The notes under the pieces were generated by a model. The model searched no databases, was not told where the DNA came from, and was given only the letters and a program-made list of their open reading frames with translations. This document shows, piece by piece, positions 9,701 through 20,400 of a DNA stretch of 64,000 nucleotides (the first letter of the stretch is position 1; every line of letters begins with the position of its first letter). The position numbers and the translations under genes were made by a program. This stretch comes from Brachyhypopomus gauderio (Eukaryota > Chordata > Actinopteri > Gymnotiformes > Hypopomidae): the NCBI RefSeq assembly GCF_052324685.1, contig NW_027506974.1, positions 124,501 to 188,500 on the forward strand, given 5' to 3'.

Positions 9701-10766
9701 CTGTGGCCCCTGTTTGGAGGGAATTTGACCAAACCAGAGAGAGGGAAGCTCTTCTATGTCCCTCAGGCAAGATCCCTGAAAAGCCAACAGCAGCACCAGT
9801 TCTTTCTAGATATGCCTCAATAGATAGATTTCTATGGCTTTATAATATTGTGTGCTCAATTCCAGAGACCATATATGACGCTTGGCACACTGAGGGATCA
9901 GGTTATCTACCCCGACACCCATGATGACCAGAAGAAGAAAGGCATTTCAGATCACGTACTGGACAATATTACGCCAGCTCAGACAAATGACGTTCTCATT
10001 TTTTGGGCTCTTTCCCTCCACTGTGTCTCCCTAACGTTGTGTCTGTGTTTGAGACAGGTGCTGAAGGAATACCTGGACAATGTGCAGTTGGGGCACATCC
10101 TGAACAGAGAGGGCTCCTGGAACACCGTTCAGGACTGGATGGATGTTCTCAGCGGTGGAGAGAAGCAGAGGATGGCTGTAAGGAAGCTTGACTTTTCTCT
10201 TCAAACATAAGCAGTATGGCTGTCAGAAAATATCCTTAAAGGATCTACGGTCAAACTGAGCACATTGTTTCTTGGCTGCTGTTTTAATTGCTGCAGATGG
10301 CTCGGTTGTTCTACCACAAGCCTCAGTTTGCCATCCTGGATGAGTGCACCAGTGCTGTGAGTGTGGACGTGGAGGACTATATATACAGTCACTGCAGAAA
10401 GGTAAGGGAGACTTCTTGTCCTTGTATTGATGTTCTCAGCACTCTTCTGTAGTGGTGTGAAGCTTCTCCTTTGAGTTGACTCGTCCTTTCTGTTCGTTGC
10501 AGGTGGGCATTACTCTGTTCACAGTCTCCCACAGAAAGTCCCTCTGGAAGCATCATGAGGTGAGACTAACGGGAGGGGGAGGGGGAGGGGGTCGTCCTCT
10601 TTTATTCTGGGAAGATGTTATCTGTGCTGGACACTTCTCATTTGTGCGTGAACATGGCTAGCCTGCTTTTTGTTTGTGTTGCCTACAGTTCTACCTACAC
10701 ATGGATGGAAGAGGGAATTACGACTTCAAGCCCATCACTGATGAAACGGTGGAGTTTGGCTCATAG
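2436..10766 (+). CDS. abcd3: ATP-binding cassette sub-family D member 3 (PMP70), 23-exon gene
   Basis: Half-transporter of the peroxisomal membrane that dimerises and imports branched-chain and dicarboxylic acyl-CoAs and bile-acid precursors for beta-oxidation. Exons: 2436-2545, 2990-3026, 3304-3402, 3915-4003, 4117-4186 or 4519-4588, 4910-5007, 5130-5253, 5383-5439, 5530-5672, 5764-5833, 5947-6016, 6113-6210, 8251-8342, 8765-8856, 8936-9008, 9131-9194, 9513-9590, 9701-9766, 9866-9955, 10058-10177, 10297-10401, 10503-10559, 10689-10766. All phases agree and give 659 residues, the length of human ABCD3. Landmarks: N-terminus [22 protein letters not shown] (277-284) in the EAA-like loop; Walker A GPNGCGKS (473-480); signature LSGGE (571-575); Walker B ILDE (593-596); H-loop His625; C-terminus VEFGS. 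Oddities are the doubled exon 5, a GC-AG intron after exon 18, and an intron 12 made almost wholly of exon-13 acceptor copies. Whether it is the a or b teleost paralogue cannot be told here. Confidence 0.97.
3657..3702. repeat. (AT)n microsatellite
   Basis: About 23 AT dinucleotides in abcd3 intron 3. No other function is visible. Confidence 0.95.
4117..4186 (+). CDS. abcd3: abcd3 alternative exon 5a
   Basis: Seventy bases bounded by TTTCACAG and GTAATG. It completes the serine codon split at the end of exon 4 and ends in phase 0. It encodes [23 protein letters not shown], which aligns without gaps to exon 5b (identical at I, I, R, F, K, V, P). It lies in the loop after transmembrane helix 1 and the start of helix 2 (residues 112-135). 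Using 5a and 5b together would shift the frame, so the two are expected to be mutually exclusive. 5a is further than 5b from the mammalian exon. Confidence 0.8.
4519..4588 (+). CDS. abcd3: abcd3 alternative exon 5b (canonical-like)
   Basis: Seventy bases between GTTTACAG and GTAAGT, with the same phases as exon 5a 332 bases upstream. It encodes [23 protein letters not shown], which closely resembles the human segment (IIGRS..FK.YL.NF...MP). This is the version to use for a reference protein. The donor GTAAGT is stronger than that of 5a. Confidence 0.9.
6235..8264 (+). repeat. 51-bp minisatellite in abcd3 intron 12 made of exon-13 acceptor modules
   Basis: The array runs from 24 bases after the exon 12 donor region into the first 14 bases of exon 13. 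Each 51-bp unit reads GATTACTACCAGAG (the start of exon 13), a branch-point-like TCTGATTTAT, CCCCCATATT, a pyrimidine tract CCCTCTCCCTG, and TAG. The distance from the first decoy GATTAC (6264) to true exon 13 (8251) is 1987 bases, that is 39 units less two single-base deletions. The third acceptor (6363 region) and the true one share the shorter TCTTCTGTAG variant. Most other variation is single substitutions (TTTAT/TAAT, GATTTC, ATATATGCCCC). Confidence 0.95.
9767..9865 (+). other. abcd3: Non-canonical GC-AG intron of abcd3
   Basis: Exon 18 ends ...TATGTCCCTCAG and is followed by GCAAGA, with no GT that keeps the frame. The acceptor TTCCAG at 9865 precedes AGACCATATATGACG. The join gives [16 protein letters not shown], the conserved Q-loop region, so the GC donor is required. 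CAG|GCAAG is a good match for functional GC donors, which are a small minority of vertebrate introns. Confidence 0.9.
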
Positions 10767-12499
10767 AGACGTGTAGATTCATCAAACGCGTGCGCTCAGC
10801 TCGGGCTGGGGGGCATCTTGAAATACTGCACTTAAAGAAACATGCCAGCCAACAAAATCTAGGATTTTGTTTTTAATCCCTTGTAACATTTTTGCTTTTG
10901 ATGAAGCTCTGTTAAAAATCCGTTAACACTACATTTCTGTCTTCCATGATTGTATGATTGTTTAATTTGTAATTTAAGGTGCGGTCCAATTTACCGGGCC
11001 ACCAGTAAAGAGAATAGTGAATGGGCTAATCCCAGTGAAATGTGTCCATATCCTGTATGTGAACATATCATGTTTTAGATGAACTCATGTAAGAGGAATT
11101 AGTCCATAGGGTGTTCAGTGCCAGGCAACTATTTCTTCCTGAACCTTTGGGATGTGTAGGCCTAGAGTACTAATAATGAGTACTAGAGTACTAACAATGC
11201 CTTTTTGACTCCAGGTACACTATTCGTTATAACTGTCAAGCTACTAAGTGGCCTTAGTACTTACTGTAGTAATTTGTGGTGGGTCGATTGTATGGCCCTA
11301 CGTAGTGGTTTGATGGAGCTATTCTAGCAGAATGTTACCTTTAATCGTAGAAGGATACATAGGGTGGATTGCTCCGATTTGCCAACCAAAAAGCCTTGTA
11401 CAACATTGTCTAATTGTTATTAACATTTGCCTAAATGCACTTTTTTTTGTTTCATACAAAATGCAGTTTTCTCTGTGCTACTGTTGATAAGATAAAACAA
11501 CAACACCCCCTGCGTTTTGTATCTACTGATAATACCAAGAGTCCATAGACCTGCAATGAACTCACACATGGCCTTTTCAATAAAAAAAAATGCATCAGTC
11601 GAAGTTCGACATGCGTCCCTTTGTTCTTTGGGTCGCTCTGAGATTTGTGGGAAGAGTAGCATAGCCGCCCCCCCCCCCCCCCCCCCCCCCCCCAGATAAG
11701 TCACTGATAAGGAAATCGTTTGAAAGATGAGATAAAGTCTTCCTAGAAATAAGTGAGTTTATTCATATTACATATCATTTTCTCGTTTGCTCAGTTTAGA
11801 TTTTTCATGTCATTTGTTTACTGGTTGTCATATTAGTTGTCATATTGGTTGTCATATTCATATTAGTTTGGCCTAAACCAGTGAGAGATAATAGACTAAG
11901 GTAATAGTATCTGGGGTAGTGAATTGTGCACAGTCCAGTGTACAGAAGATAAGCACTTGTGGGGTCTCCTCCCTTCTCTTACTGGGTTAAAGGCTTGTTC
12001 CTTGAACTGCGTTCATACTCATTGGTAGTTCTGTTCTGGTGTGTGACCTACTGTTCCAGTTATGTCAATCATTAACGAGGAAGACGGTGAAGTAAATTCT
12101 TCACTAAGATCTTTCATATACTGTAATAATGGAGCATTTCATATTTATGGATGTGTTACAGTTGTTAGTTTATGATATTATGACAGTAGTGTTCGCTTCA
12201 GAAGACCTGTGTGTTCCCATTAGTTTTGTGTTGTTATATCACAACTCGAGGGCTAATTTACTGTAAGAATCCATGTATGCTTCAACAACAATAATGTGAA
12301 TCACGTGGTAGGATAGTTTTGTTTTGTTTTTTTTTCCCCTGCAAGACCAATACAGGAAGCTTTTTAAAACCACAAGAACTTCCTCTTCTGTGATGAAATG
12401 AAAGCACATATCATAAGACACTCTTTCATTCTCATATTGTAGGGTTATGTGACACAGATAATTCTTGTTGGACACAGATCACCCTTCTTCAAATGCACC
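10767..12499. other. abcd3 3' UTR and abcd3-acp5 intergenic region
   Basis: No further exon is visible. A candidate polyadenylation signal AATAAA lies at 11579-11584, about 0.8 kb after the abcd3 stop. A C26 homopolymer is at 11668-11693. ATTAGTTGTCATATTGGTTGTCATATTC-type short repeats occur near 11830. The last few hundred bases are the presumed acp5 promoter; no TATA box or clear osteoclast-type element could be assigned with confidence. Confidence 0.6.
11668..11693. repeat. C26 homopolymer
   Basis: Twenty-six uninterrupted cytosines between abcd3 and acp5. Its length is likely to be variable and error-prone in sequencing. Confidence 0.9.
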
Positions 12500-14737
12500 A
12501 TGACCAGGGTATCTCCTCTACTCCTCGTCCTCTTACAGATATTCTGCACATGCCATGCTCAGGAACGCAGTAAGTCCATGGTTAGACACTAACAGAGTAA
12601 TGTCTGGTAAATTGCAGTGTCTACATGTGGCAAATATTCTTTCTATCTTGTATCTTTGTGTCTTTGACTGCTATGTCTCCCAAGGCTCTCTGCGCTTTGT
12701 TGCCATTGGAGACTGGGGTGGTCTTCCATTTGCCCCCTATTACACCACCCAAGAACAGGACATCGCTACCGAGCTGGGGCAGGTTGCAGAGAGGTGGGGG
12801 GTGGACTTTGTCCTGAGCCTGGGAGATAACTTCTACTACAGTGGAGTCAAGGACGTTAATGACTTTCGCTTTAAGGTGTGCACTGTTCATTTATGAGTGT
12901 AAATATAGTATAATTCATGAAAATATTGAAAATGTGGCTTGTGTTATGTTGTGGTATGTTATGTGAATTATCATAAATCTCTGTAAGTTACAGCTTTTTA
13001 CTTTAGCAATTGCCTTAAATATGAGACACACAGCCATTAAAAATGGTAACAGATCTACAAATATTTTCTGACAAACTTATTAGCTTGAGAGTTTTCAAAT
13101 CGTCACTGCTGGCCCTCACACTCAGTAAACGTAGACGTCAAACTTTGCCACATGTGTAATAAGCATGCCCTCTAGTGGACATGGTGTTGCATGTCTCCAT
13201 AATCATTCAACTATACTAGATGAACCCATGTTTCTACAAACTGATTCAGCACCCGGGACAATATAAGTACTTGAGTTTTAGTCAGTTCCACCATCTCCTC
13301 TGGTTTCAGGCAACATATGAGCAGGTCTTCTCCTATCCAGCACTGACTGCTGTTCCGTGGTATTTGGTGGCGGGAAATCACGATCATCTGGGAAATGTTT
13401 CTGCTCAGCTTGCCTATTCGGACATATCAGAGAGGTGGTGAGTTTGTGCCACAGTTGAAGGTGAACGCTACATGCTAATTCAGTGGATGGTACTGTGCAC
13501 CAGCACTGCACTGGTGTTACACTGCCTGCTCTGTGACACTGTCTTCTGTTGATGTCTCTCTAATCCAAAGGCATTTTCCTGAGCTCTACTATCAGTTGCA
13601 GTTTAAAGTTCCCCACACCAATGTCTCCATGACTGTCCTAATGATAGACACAGTGGTTCTGTGTGGGAACACTTATGATGGATTCTACCCACGAGGCCCA
13701 GAAGACCCTGGCGCTACCGACCGCCAGTTCGAGTGGATCAGGACAACACTAGAGAACACAAAGTAGGATTTGTCAGTTTAGGATCAAACCAGAGGTCCGA
13801 ACTTAACTTCAAACGTAACAAGGATGGGTTTTTAACTCAAATATAAGGGAGTAGACATCAAGGTAGCACTGGATGTGATGATTTGACCAAATTATTGTTT
13901 TTTTTTTCCCCTTACTTTTTGCTGAAGAAGGATAAATCCTTAAACAAGAACGTATAAATTTGGGAACTTGTTTTTAGAAGTCCTGACCTGCCACACTCCT
14001 CCTCATAATAAGTTCCACCCATGCATTCCTACAAGTCAGTGTGACCACAAAAACACACCCCATGTCTATGAAAACACAATAGTCCTCCCTTACCCTACAC
14101 ACATCCTAACACCCCTCAACATTCCTAACACTGAGGTATTCCTGCCACAGCACCGCTGCTTCCCTGATAAAAGGTTATGTTGTCTTAATGTCTACACTAA
14201 ACAGACTCGTGACAAATCTGTGATTCCTCCTCAGGTCTGAATTTGTGGTGGTGGCTGGCCACTACCCTGTTTGGTCCATCGGTCACCATGGACCTACACA
14301 ATGTTTGGTGGAGAGGTTGAGACCATTACTGAAGAAGTACAATGTCACTGTATACCTGAGTGGCCACGACCACAGCTTACAGGTGAGAAGCTGATCATCA
14401 AAACCTTCACATACATTTACTCAGTTCTCCCCAAATCATCTGTTGATGGAAACTGCATTCAATTTCTTCCCAGTTTATCAGGGAAGAGGACGGAAGTGCA
14501 TTTGTGGTCAGTGGAAGCGGGAATTTCCTGGACACCTCCGTTAACCACAGGAAAGGTTTCCCATTGTCTTGGCAACTGTTTTCGAGTGCTGTGAATGAAA
14601 CCTTAGGAGGTTTTGTATACTTTGAGGTCACAGATAGCCAAATGTATGTTAGTTATATTCAGTGGGACGGGAAGTGTGTGTTTCAGACGGCTCTGCCTAA
14701 ACGCAGCACCTACCGGACTGAAGGAGACGGACAATAA
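12500..14737 (+). CDS. acp5: Tartrate-resistant acid phosphatase type 5 (purple acid phosphatase)
   Basis: Secreted or lysosomal di-iron phosphatase, in vertebrates a marker of osteoclasts and some macrophages. Exons 12500-12569, 12685-12875, 13310-13437, 13571-13762, 14235-14382 and 14474-14737 join in phase to 330 residues (human about 325). The first 20 residues are a signal peptide (hydrophobic [10 protein letters not shown]). All metal ligands are present: Asp33 (GDWGG), Asp71 and Tyr74 (GDNFYY), Asn110 (GNHDH), His203 (GHYP), His238 and His240 (GHDH). Against mature mammalian numbering these have a constant offset of 19, then 17 after a 2-residue deletion. NVS glycosylation sequons are conserved. 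An out-of-frame ATG lies 7 bases upstream (12493), but only the ATG at 12500 gives the signal peptide. No clear AATAAA follows; ATTAAA at 15086 is the best candidate. The gene lies 1.7 kb after abcd3 and faces f3 tail to tail. Confidence 0.95.
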
Positions 14738-15892
14738 GACACAGCAGCTCTGAATGCTCTGAGGAACGTGCTGTCCTGTGTTTGTCTTACATCGTTTCAT
14801 TTACGTCTAGAAATCATTTACCTTTTTTCATTTTTTTAAAATACATTCCTCTCATATTAAGGGCAGTGCTCTTATTTAAAGATGTTTTTGCAGCTGTACC
14901 CATATCTGAGGTCAAATGTTTGTGTCACATATCTTCAGCTTGCACTGCTGCATTTCCAAAATTGTGTCAGATTGCTAGTATGTTAATCAGATTTTGGTCC
15001 TGACGCATTTTGGTACCGGTTTTATAGTTCATTATGTAGAAACAGTGTGCCAAATATTTAGGGATTGTATTAGGGCCAGTCTTGGATTAAATTAAGTTAA
15101 ACTAACTAACCCTAAAACCCTTTTTAGGATTTCTCTGGTTCTAGGAATCTGGCCCAGTTAGAAAAGTATGCATTCACAGTGTTTTACAGTTTTCCACTTC
15201 AAACACATGGGGGCGATATTTGAATATGTTTACTTCAGTTTACAATATCCCTTGTTTAAATTGCAATGGTATTACATACATTGGACAAAGCACAGAGACC
15301 CAAACATGTAGCTGCTGAATGTACAGAATTTATTTGACGTTTGTAAAAGTGACTTTAGTACCATCTCCCACAGTTTTTATATGTCTACAATGTAAAAGTG
15401 TGCAACTTCTGACAGTTTTTCAGTTCTAAGTTAACGTAACCTCTCATAACATAGTATAGTAACACCTTTGTCTACAGTACCATAAAAATGATTTAAAAAC
15501 TAATATACAGATTTTGTTGTTTGTAAAAACTAGAAAAATAGGTGCCATCTTATAAAACACGTTATGAATAGTTATAAAAGTTATATTTTGGTTTTCCCCT
15601 CTGCATACACAAAGCCCCCAAAATGTTAACATTACTCAGCAATTACATCAAAAAATGAGGAGTGCTTATAAAATGTTAAAACAGTAGACAGTGCCAGTGA
15701 TGAAAGTACCATTGATCTAATGATCACAGAAAAACCATCTGCAGCATTAAATAATAAGCAAGTAACAGTGATGTTTAGTTTCACAGAAACAAAATGAAAA
15801 TATCCAGTGTTTTACACTGTAATGCAAATGAATCCAGTTCTGTTGTAAGATGCATTTACATCAGCATTCATTTCAATGTTCAGAGGAGATAC
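14738..15892. other. acp5-f3 tail-to-tail intergenic region
   Basis: AT-rich DNA with no exon. It should contain the acp5 3' UTR (plus strand) and the distal f3 3' UTR (minus strand). On the minus strand AATAAA occurs at 15334-15329, a candidate f3 polyadenylation signal; if used, the f3 3' UTR would contain the whole 29-bp minisatellite. On the plus strand ATTAAA at 15086-15091 is a weak candidate for acp5. Confidence 0.45.
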
Positions 15893-17190
15893 GCTAAAGA
15901 GCACACTCTCCTCATACACCCCTCTAAGAGCACACTCTCCTCATACACCCCTCTAAGAGCACACTCTCCTCATACACCCCTCTGAGAGCACACTCTCCTG
16001 ATACACCCCTCTAAGAGCACACTCTCCTCATACACCCTTCTAAGAGCACACTCTCCTCATACACCCCTCTAAGAGCACACACTCCTCATACACCCCTGTA
16101 AGAGCACACTCTCCTCATACACCCCTCTAAGAGCACACTCTCCTCATACACCCCTCTAAGAGCACACACTCCTCATACACCCCTGTAAGAGCACACTCTC
16201 CTCATACACCCCTCTAAGAGCACACTCTCCTCATACACCCCTGTAAGAGCACACTCTCCTCATACACCCCTCTAAGAGCACACTCTCCTCATACACCCCT
16301 CCAAGAGCACACTCTCCTCATACACCCCTCTAAAAGCACACTCTCCTCATACACTCCTCTAAGAGCACGCTCTCCTCATACACTCCTCCAAGAGCACACT
16401 CCTCATACACCCCTCCAAGAGCACACACTCCTCATACACCCCTGTAAGAGCACACTCTCCTCATACACCCCTCTAAGAGCACACTCTCCTCATACACCCC
16501 TCTAAGAGCACACTCTCCTCATACACTCCTCTAAGAGCACACTCTCCTTATACACTCCTCCAAGAGCACACTCCTCATACACCCCTCCAAGAGCACACAC
16601 TCCTCATACACCCCTGTAAGAGCACACTCTCCTCATACACCCCTCTAAGAGCACACATTCCTCATACACTCCTCCAAGAGCACACACTCCTCATACACCC
16701 CTCCGAGAGCACACACTCCTCATACACTCCTCTGAGAGCACACACTCCTCATACACCCCTCTGAGAGCACACTCTCCTCCTACACCCCTCTAAGAGCACA
16801 CTCTCCTCCTACACCCCTCTAAGAGCACACATTCCTCATACACTCCTCCAAGAGCACACACTCCTCATACACCCCTCTAAGATCACACTCTCCTCATACA
16901 CCCCTCTAAGAGCACACACTCCTCATACACTCCTCCGAGAGCACACACTCCTCATACACCCCTCTAAGAGCACACACTCCTCATACACTTCTCCAAAAGC
17001 ACACACTCCTCATACACCCCTCTAAGAGCACACACTCCTCATACACCCCTGTAAGAGCACACACTCCTCATACACCCCTGTAAGAGCACACTCTCCTCAT
17101 ACACCCCTCTGAGAGCATACACGCCTCATACACCCCTGTAAGAGCACACACTCCTCATACACCCCTCTGAGAGCATACACTCCTCATACA
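15893..17190. repeat. 29-bp minisatellite at the 3' end of f3
   Basis: About 44 copies of a 29-bp unit (plus strand TAAGAGCACACTCTCC then TCATACACCCCTC), with 27-bp variants and many point changes. The array reaches into the last codons of f3: on the minus strand each unit carries GGGTGTATGAGGAG, which at 17195-17180 is the end of the coding sequence (Gly-Val-stop). The repeat therefore appears to have expanded from the stop-codon region into the 3' UTR. Confidence 0.95.
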
Positions 17191-18533
17191 CCCTTCAAAG
17201 GTACTCCCTCCATTCCTCTCTTCTTGGTCTTCTGTCGACGTTTGCAGCACATGACTATGACAGCAATCACCACTGACACTATCACAGCGATGACCAGGAT
17301 GGCAGACGCTATTACCGGTAAGCTGTAGTCTACAATGCAAGAAGATGAAGACCATGATTAGTAAGCTGTCCCCCTTTACTGAGCACTGTACTGTACAGAG
17401 ACAGGACCAGTTTTGCAATGCTGCAGTTGTCTGTGGTCTTACCCACTGCCATGACTTCTCTCAATGTCTACATCTCATCAACCATGAGCCCACAATAGTG
17501 TTGAACCCTACACACATAACTGTGACACCATCTTCCTGAACGATTGACCACTACTCAGTATGCTACAGTATCATTACACACCAGCATCGCGGTCACACCA
17601 GCTACCACTTGTCCTTTAAAGTCATGTGTTAAACGCTAAGGCTGAAAGAATATGAACTACAGCTTTCTGTAGAAAGAAAACTTTTACATAATGTTATTAA
17701 TTTATCATTACTTTCCTTATTACAAAATAAGCCAATCTGCTGTGCTTTATAAAGGTGCTAATGCATGTTTTAACAGAGCAGCCACCTGTATTATAGGTGG
17801 GCATCACCTCTTTTTTAGAGCTTACCATCAAAGAAAGACTTGTGCTCCTCCGGAGAACACTGGACATGACTGATCTCGCCGTGCTGTTTGTCCGGGCTGC
17901 GGGAGCGAATGAGGGCTTGTACAGTGAAGCAGTAACTCACGCCCTGGTCCAGATTAGTCACCTCTATTGTGCTGCTGGTGCTGATCTTCTCTTTCTTAGG
18001 AGGAGAACATACATGGCGCAATCACTTATCCATTCACTTATTCATTCAGTAATTCATTCATTTATTCATTCACTTATTAATTCACTTATTCATTCACTAA
18101 TTCATTCACTAATTCATACACTTATCCATTCATTTATTAATTCAATTATTCACTCAGTAATTCATTCACCAATTTGTTTATTTTTCCAGCTAACCCAGCG
18201 GATGAAGCTCTTTGAACCCTTTTAAATGCATGTCCGGATTCCATTACTCTATTTTGGCAGGAAGAGGTCATAAACAGGTCCTGAGAAGACCTGCAAGCCT
18301 GGTCCTAATTGTGTATACCCATAAAACTAACCAAGAGGCTCCGGGCCAACGGAGGTAGTTGTTGGTTTTGTAAAGAACCATACAAATCTTTAATAATTTC
18401 TCTTTAATTATTGTTCCTTAAGATTTAATCCAAGAGATTGTGTACGACTTATAAATCTGTGATGTGAACTAATAACTCATACATAAACATTCAATTATAT
18501 ATATATATATATATATATATATGGTGTGTAATG

Positions 18534-18613
<80 letters not shown>

Positions 18614-20116
18614 GTGTCGAGAAGAGAGGTGTATCTCTGCTGCACATCATAGTACCAAGATGCTTAGTAGATATCAAGAAAATGAACTTTAGAAGAGTCA
18701 CTAAACCTCTGTACTGATAAGCAATGCTTGAGAGGGTTATTAAAGTTGTATATGGCTATTGGACGCATGACATAAAATAATATATTTCTTGGTAATTGAT
18801 AATCCTGCATGTGTTATTTTTGTAACTGAAACAATGGTAACGTACATGAATAATTTTTCAGTTATTACATACCTTCCCAGTACTCTTGGCTTTCCTGTAG
18901 AAGACCTTATATTGCAAGTCATCTTTAAAGATATCACGAATGCTCTGAGACTGTTTCTGCCCATTGAGGACTGCTGTCTGAATGTCCTTTACATAGAGTG
19001 TTATTGTTCTTTGATCTTTGCTCACTGCAATCCTAAATTCTGGTCTGCCAATCATTGCTAAAAAACAGAAAAAAAAGAGAACAATTTAACAATGGGTTGT
19101 TTTTTCAACAGTACATATGGGGAGATGTAAGAGATGGATGAAAGTTCATGAGAAACCTACTGTCATTATAGGGGCAGAACCAGCCGGACGCTGTGTGTGG
19201 GAACTCGGTGAGATCAGAGCTAGAACCACGTTTAGGCTCTGACTGAACCTCTGCCATGTATCTGCCTTTCAGGTTTGTGAGTGCAGTCGTCAGGTCACAT
19301 TCGGTGTCGCTGGTCTGAATACAGAGAGGAGTCCTTTCTCTGTCCTGACCACGTCTGGAACCAGGATATGATTTACAATCGTGAACTACCATCCCATTAT
19401 ATGAAAGCCTCCAGGCTATCGATGCATGCTCATGCAGGCAAAGGGTGTGGATGTGTGCAATACCGGTCAAACATCACATTGATGATGTTACTACTTAAAA
19501 ATTAAACAGTATTGACTTTACCACATTATTACAATGCAGGACTTTTTTTATGTAACAAAGTGGTAGAAACACTATTTTCTGGTATTTGATGGTAAATCAA
19601 CAAAACTCTCAACTGATAAGGCTCAGAGTAAGAATAAACTTCATTTAAAAAGGTGTTTACACATCAAGTTCAATACAATTTAAGGTCTCTGTAATTCACC
19701 AGCTGTCATAACACTTTACCAAAACCTGCAGTATTTTAAGTCTTTAAATAGTGTTTTAATATGCCTTTCCAATGTTAGCAGCAGAAATATCACTTACTGT
19801 GAGAATTCTACAGTGTATGAGTAGTTGGTTGGCTTTGGACTCCATGTTAATAATGTCTTGAAATTCAAAGAACTCCAAGTGACATTCTGGGCTCGCGGAA
19901 ATGTTTCTACACAAAGGCACACAGAAACATGTGTTTTATAAACACTCCAGGCCACAAGATGGTGTGTGTAATAAACCTCAAATGCAAGGCGAAGTTTGCT
20001 ACATAAAACTGTAGAAGTATGAATAGTCCTGAACATCTCGACTCACCTGAAGCACAGCCATTCACAAAAATCATCCACACGCACAGAAACCTTAAATTCT
20101 TCTGTTGCAACTTCAT
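17184..20116 (-). CDS. f3: Coagulation factor III (tissue factor)
   Basis: Type I membrane receptor for factor VII/VIIa and initiator of the extrinsic clotting cascade. Six exons on the minus strand: 20116-20047, 19906-19798, 19354-19161, 19057-18873, 17994-17826 and 17329-17184. They join in phase to 290 residues (human 295). The exon structure is that of the class II cytokine receptor fold: signal peptide (exon 1), first fibronectin III domain (exons 2-3, with [19 protein letters not shown] and the pair C..TSDTEC), second domain (exons 4-5, with [16 protein letters not shown] and the pair SYCFTVQ / HVQC), then a transmembrane helix ([21 protein letters not shown]) and a short basic tail beginning [11 protein letters not shown], whose juxtamembrane cysteines could be palmitoylated. 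The mammalian WKS loop reads WSS. The exon 3 acceptor (TTCCAG at 19355) has a poor pyrimidine tract but is the only in-phase choice. The stop codon lies inside the 29-bp minisatellite. Confidence 0.93.
18022..18170. repeat. Degenerate (TTCA)n-type repeat
   Basis: Imperfect ATTCATTCACTTATTCATTC units in f3 intron 4, immediately beyond the exon 5 acceptor. Confidence 0.8.
18496..18608. repeat. Two (AT)n tracts in f3 intron 4
   Basis: A 28-base AT run is followed by GGTGTGTAATGATAC and a second run of about 70 bases. Both are prone to cruciform formation and length change. Confidence 0.95.
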
Positions 20117-20400
20117 TTTACTCCAAGATATTGGCTAAACTGCTGTCCGATCAGAGCCTGATCATTTATTTCCACTAAGGATGAAGTACAATTTCCGTGA
20201 CCAGGTAAAAACGCAGCGCTGTAAACTCCCCTCGTGCGATTTTAAGTCTCAAATTCCGTCCAAACTCCTGAATGCGGTCAGCGAGTCACTGGTGATAATG
20301 ACACTCCCAACGCCCGCCCCCCTGGGCTCCGCACATCTGTGAGTGGATAAGCCTGCTGTCTGTCATACAATGCAAATGAAACGCCTGGTTATTGACCATA
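20117..20400 (-). promoter_or_regulatory. f3: Presumed f3 promoter region
   Basis: This is the segment upstream of the f3 start codon. It contains a GC-box-like CGCCCGCCCCC (20311 region) and, on the minus strand, an AP-1-like TGACTCGC at about 20290. Both factor classes are known regulators of mammalian F3. An AAATAAAT stretch at about 20165 could act as a weak TATA-like element. These are motif matches only. Confidence 0.35.

Noticed and set aside
15893-17184. CRISPR-like array, because of regular short repeats
   Set aside because: There are no unique spacers; units are directly abutting, and the host is a vertebrate genome. It is a minisatellite.
19345-19350. Alternative f3 exon 3 acceptor GGTCAG one step downstream
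   Set aside because: It would put exon 3 out of frame with exon 2 and destroy the TSDTECDLT segment; only the acceptor before 19354 keeps phase.
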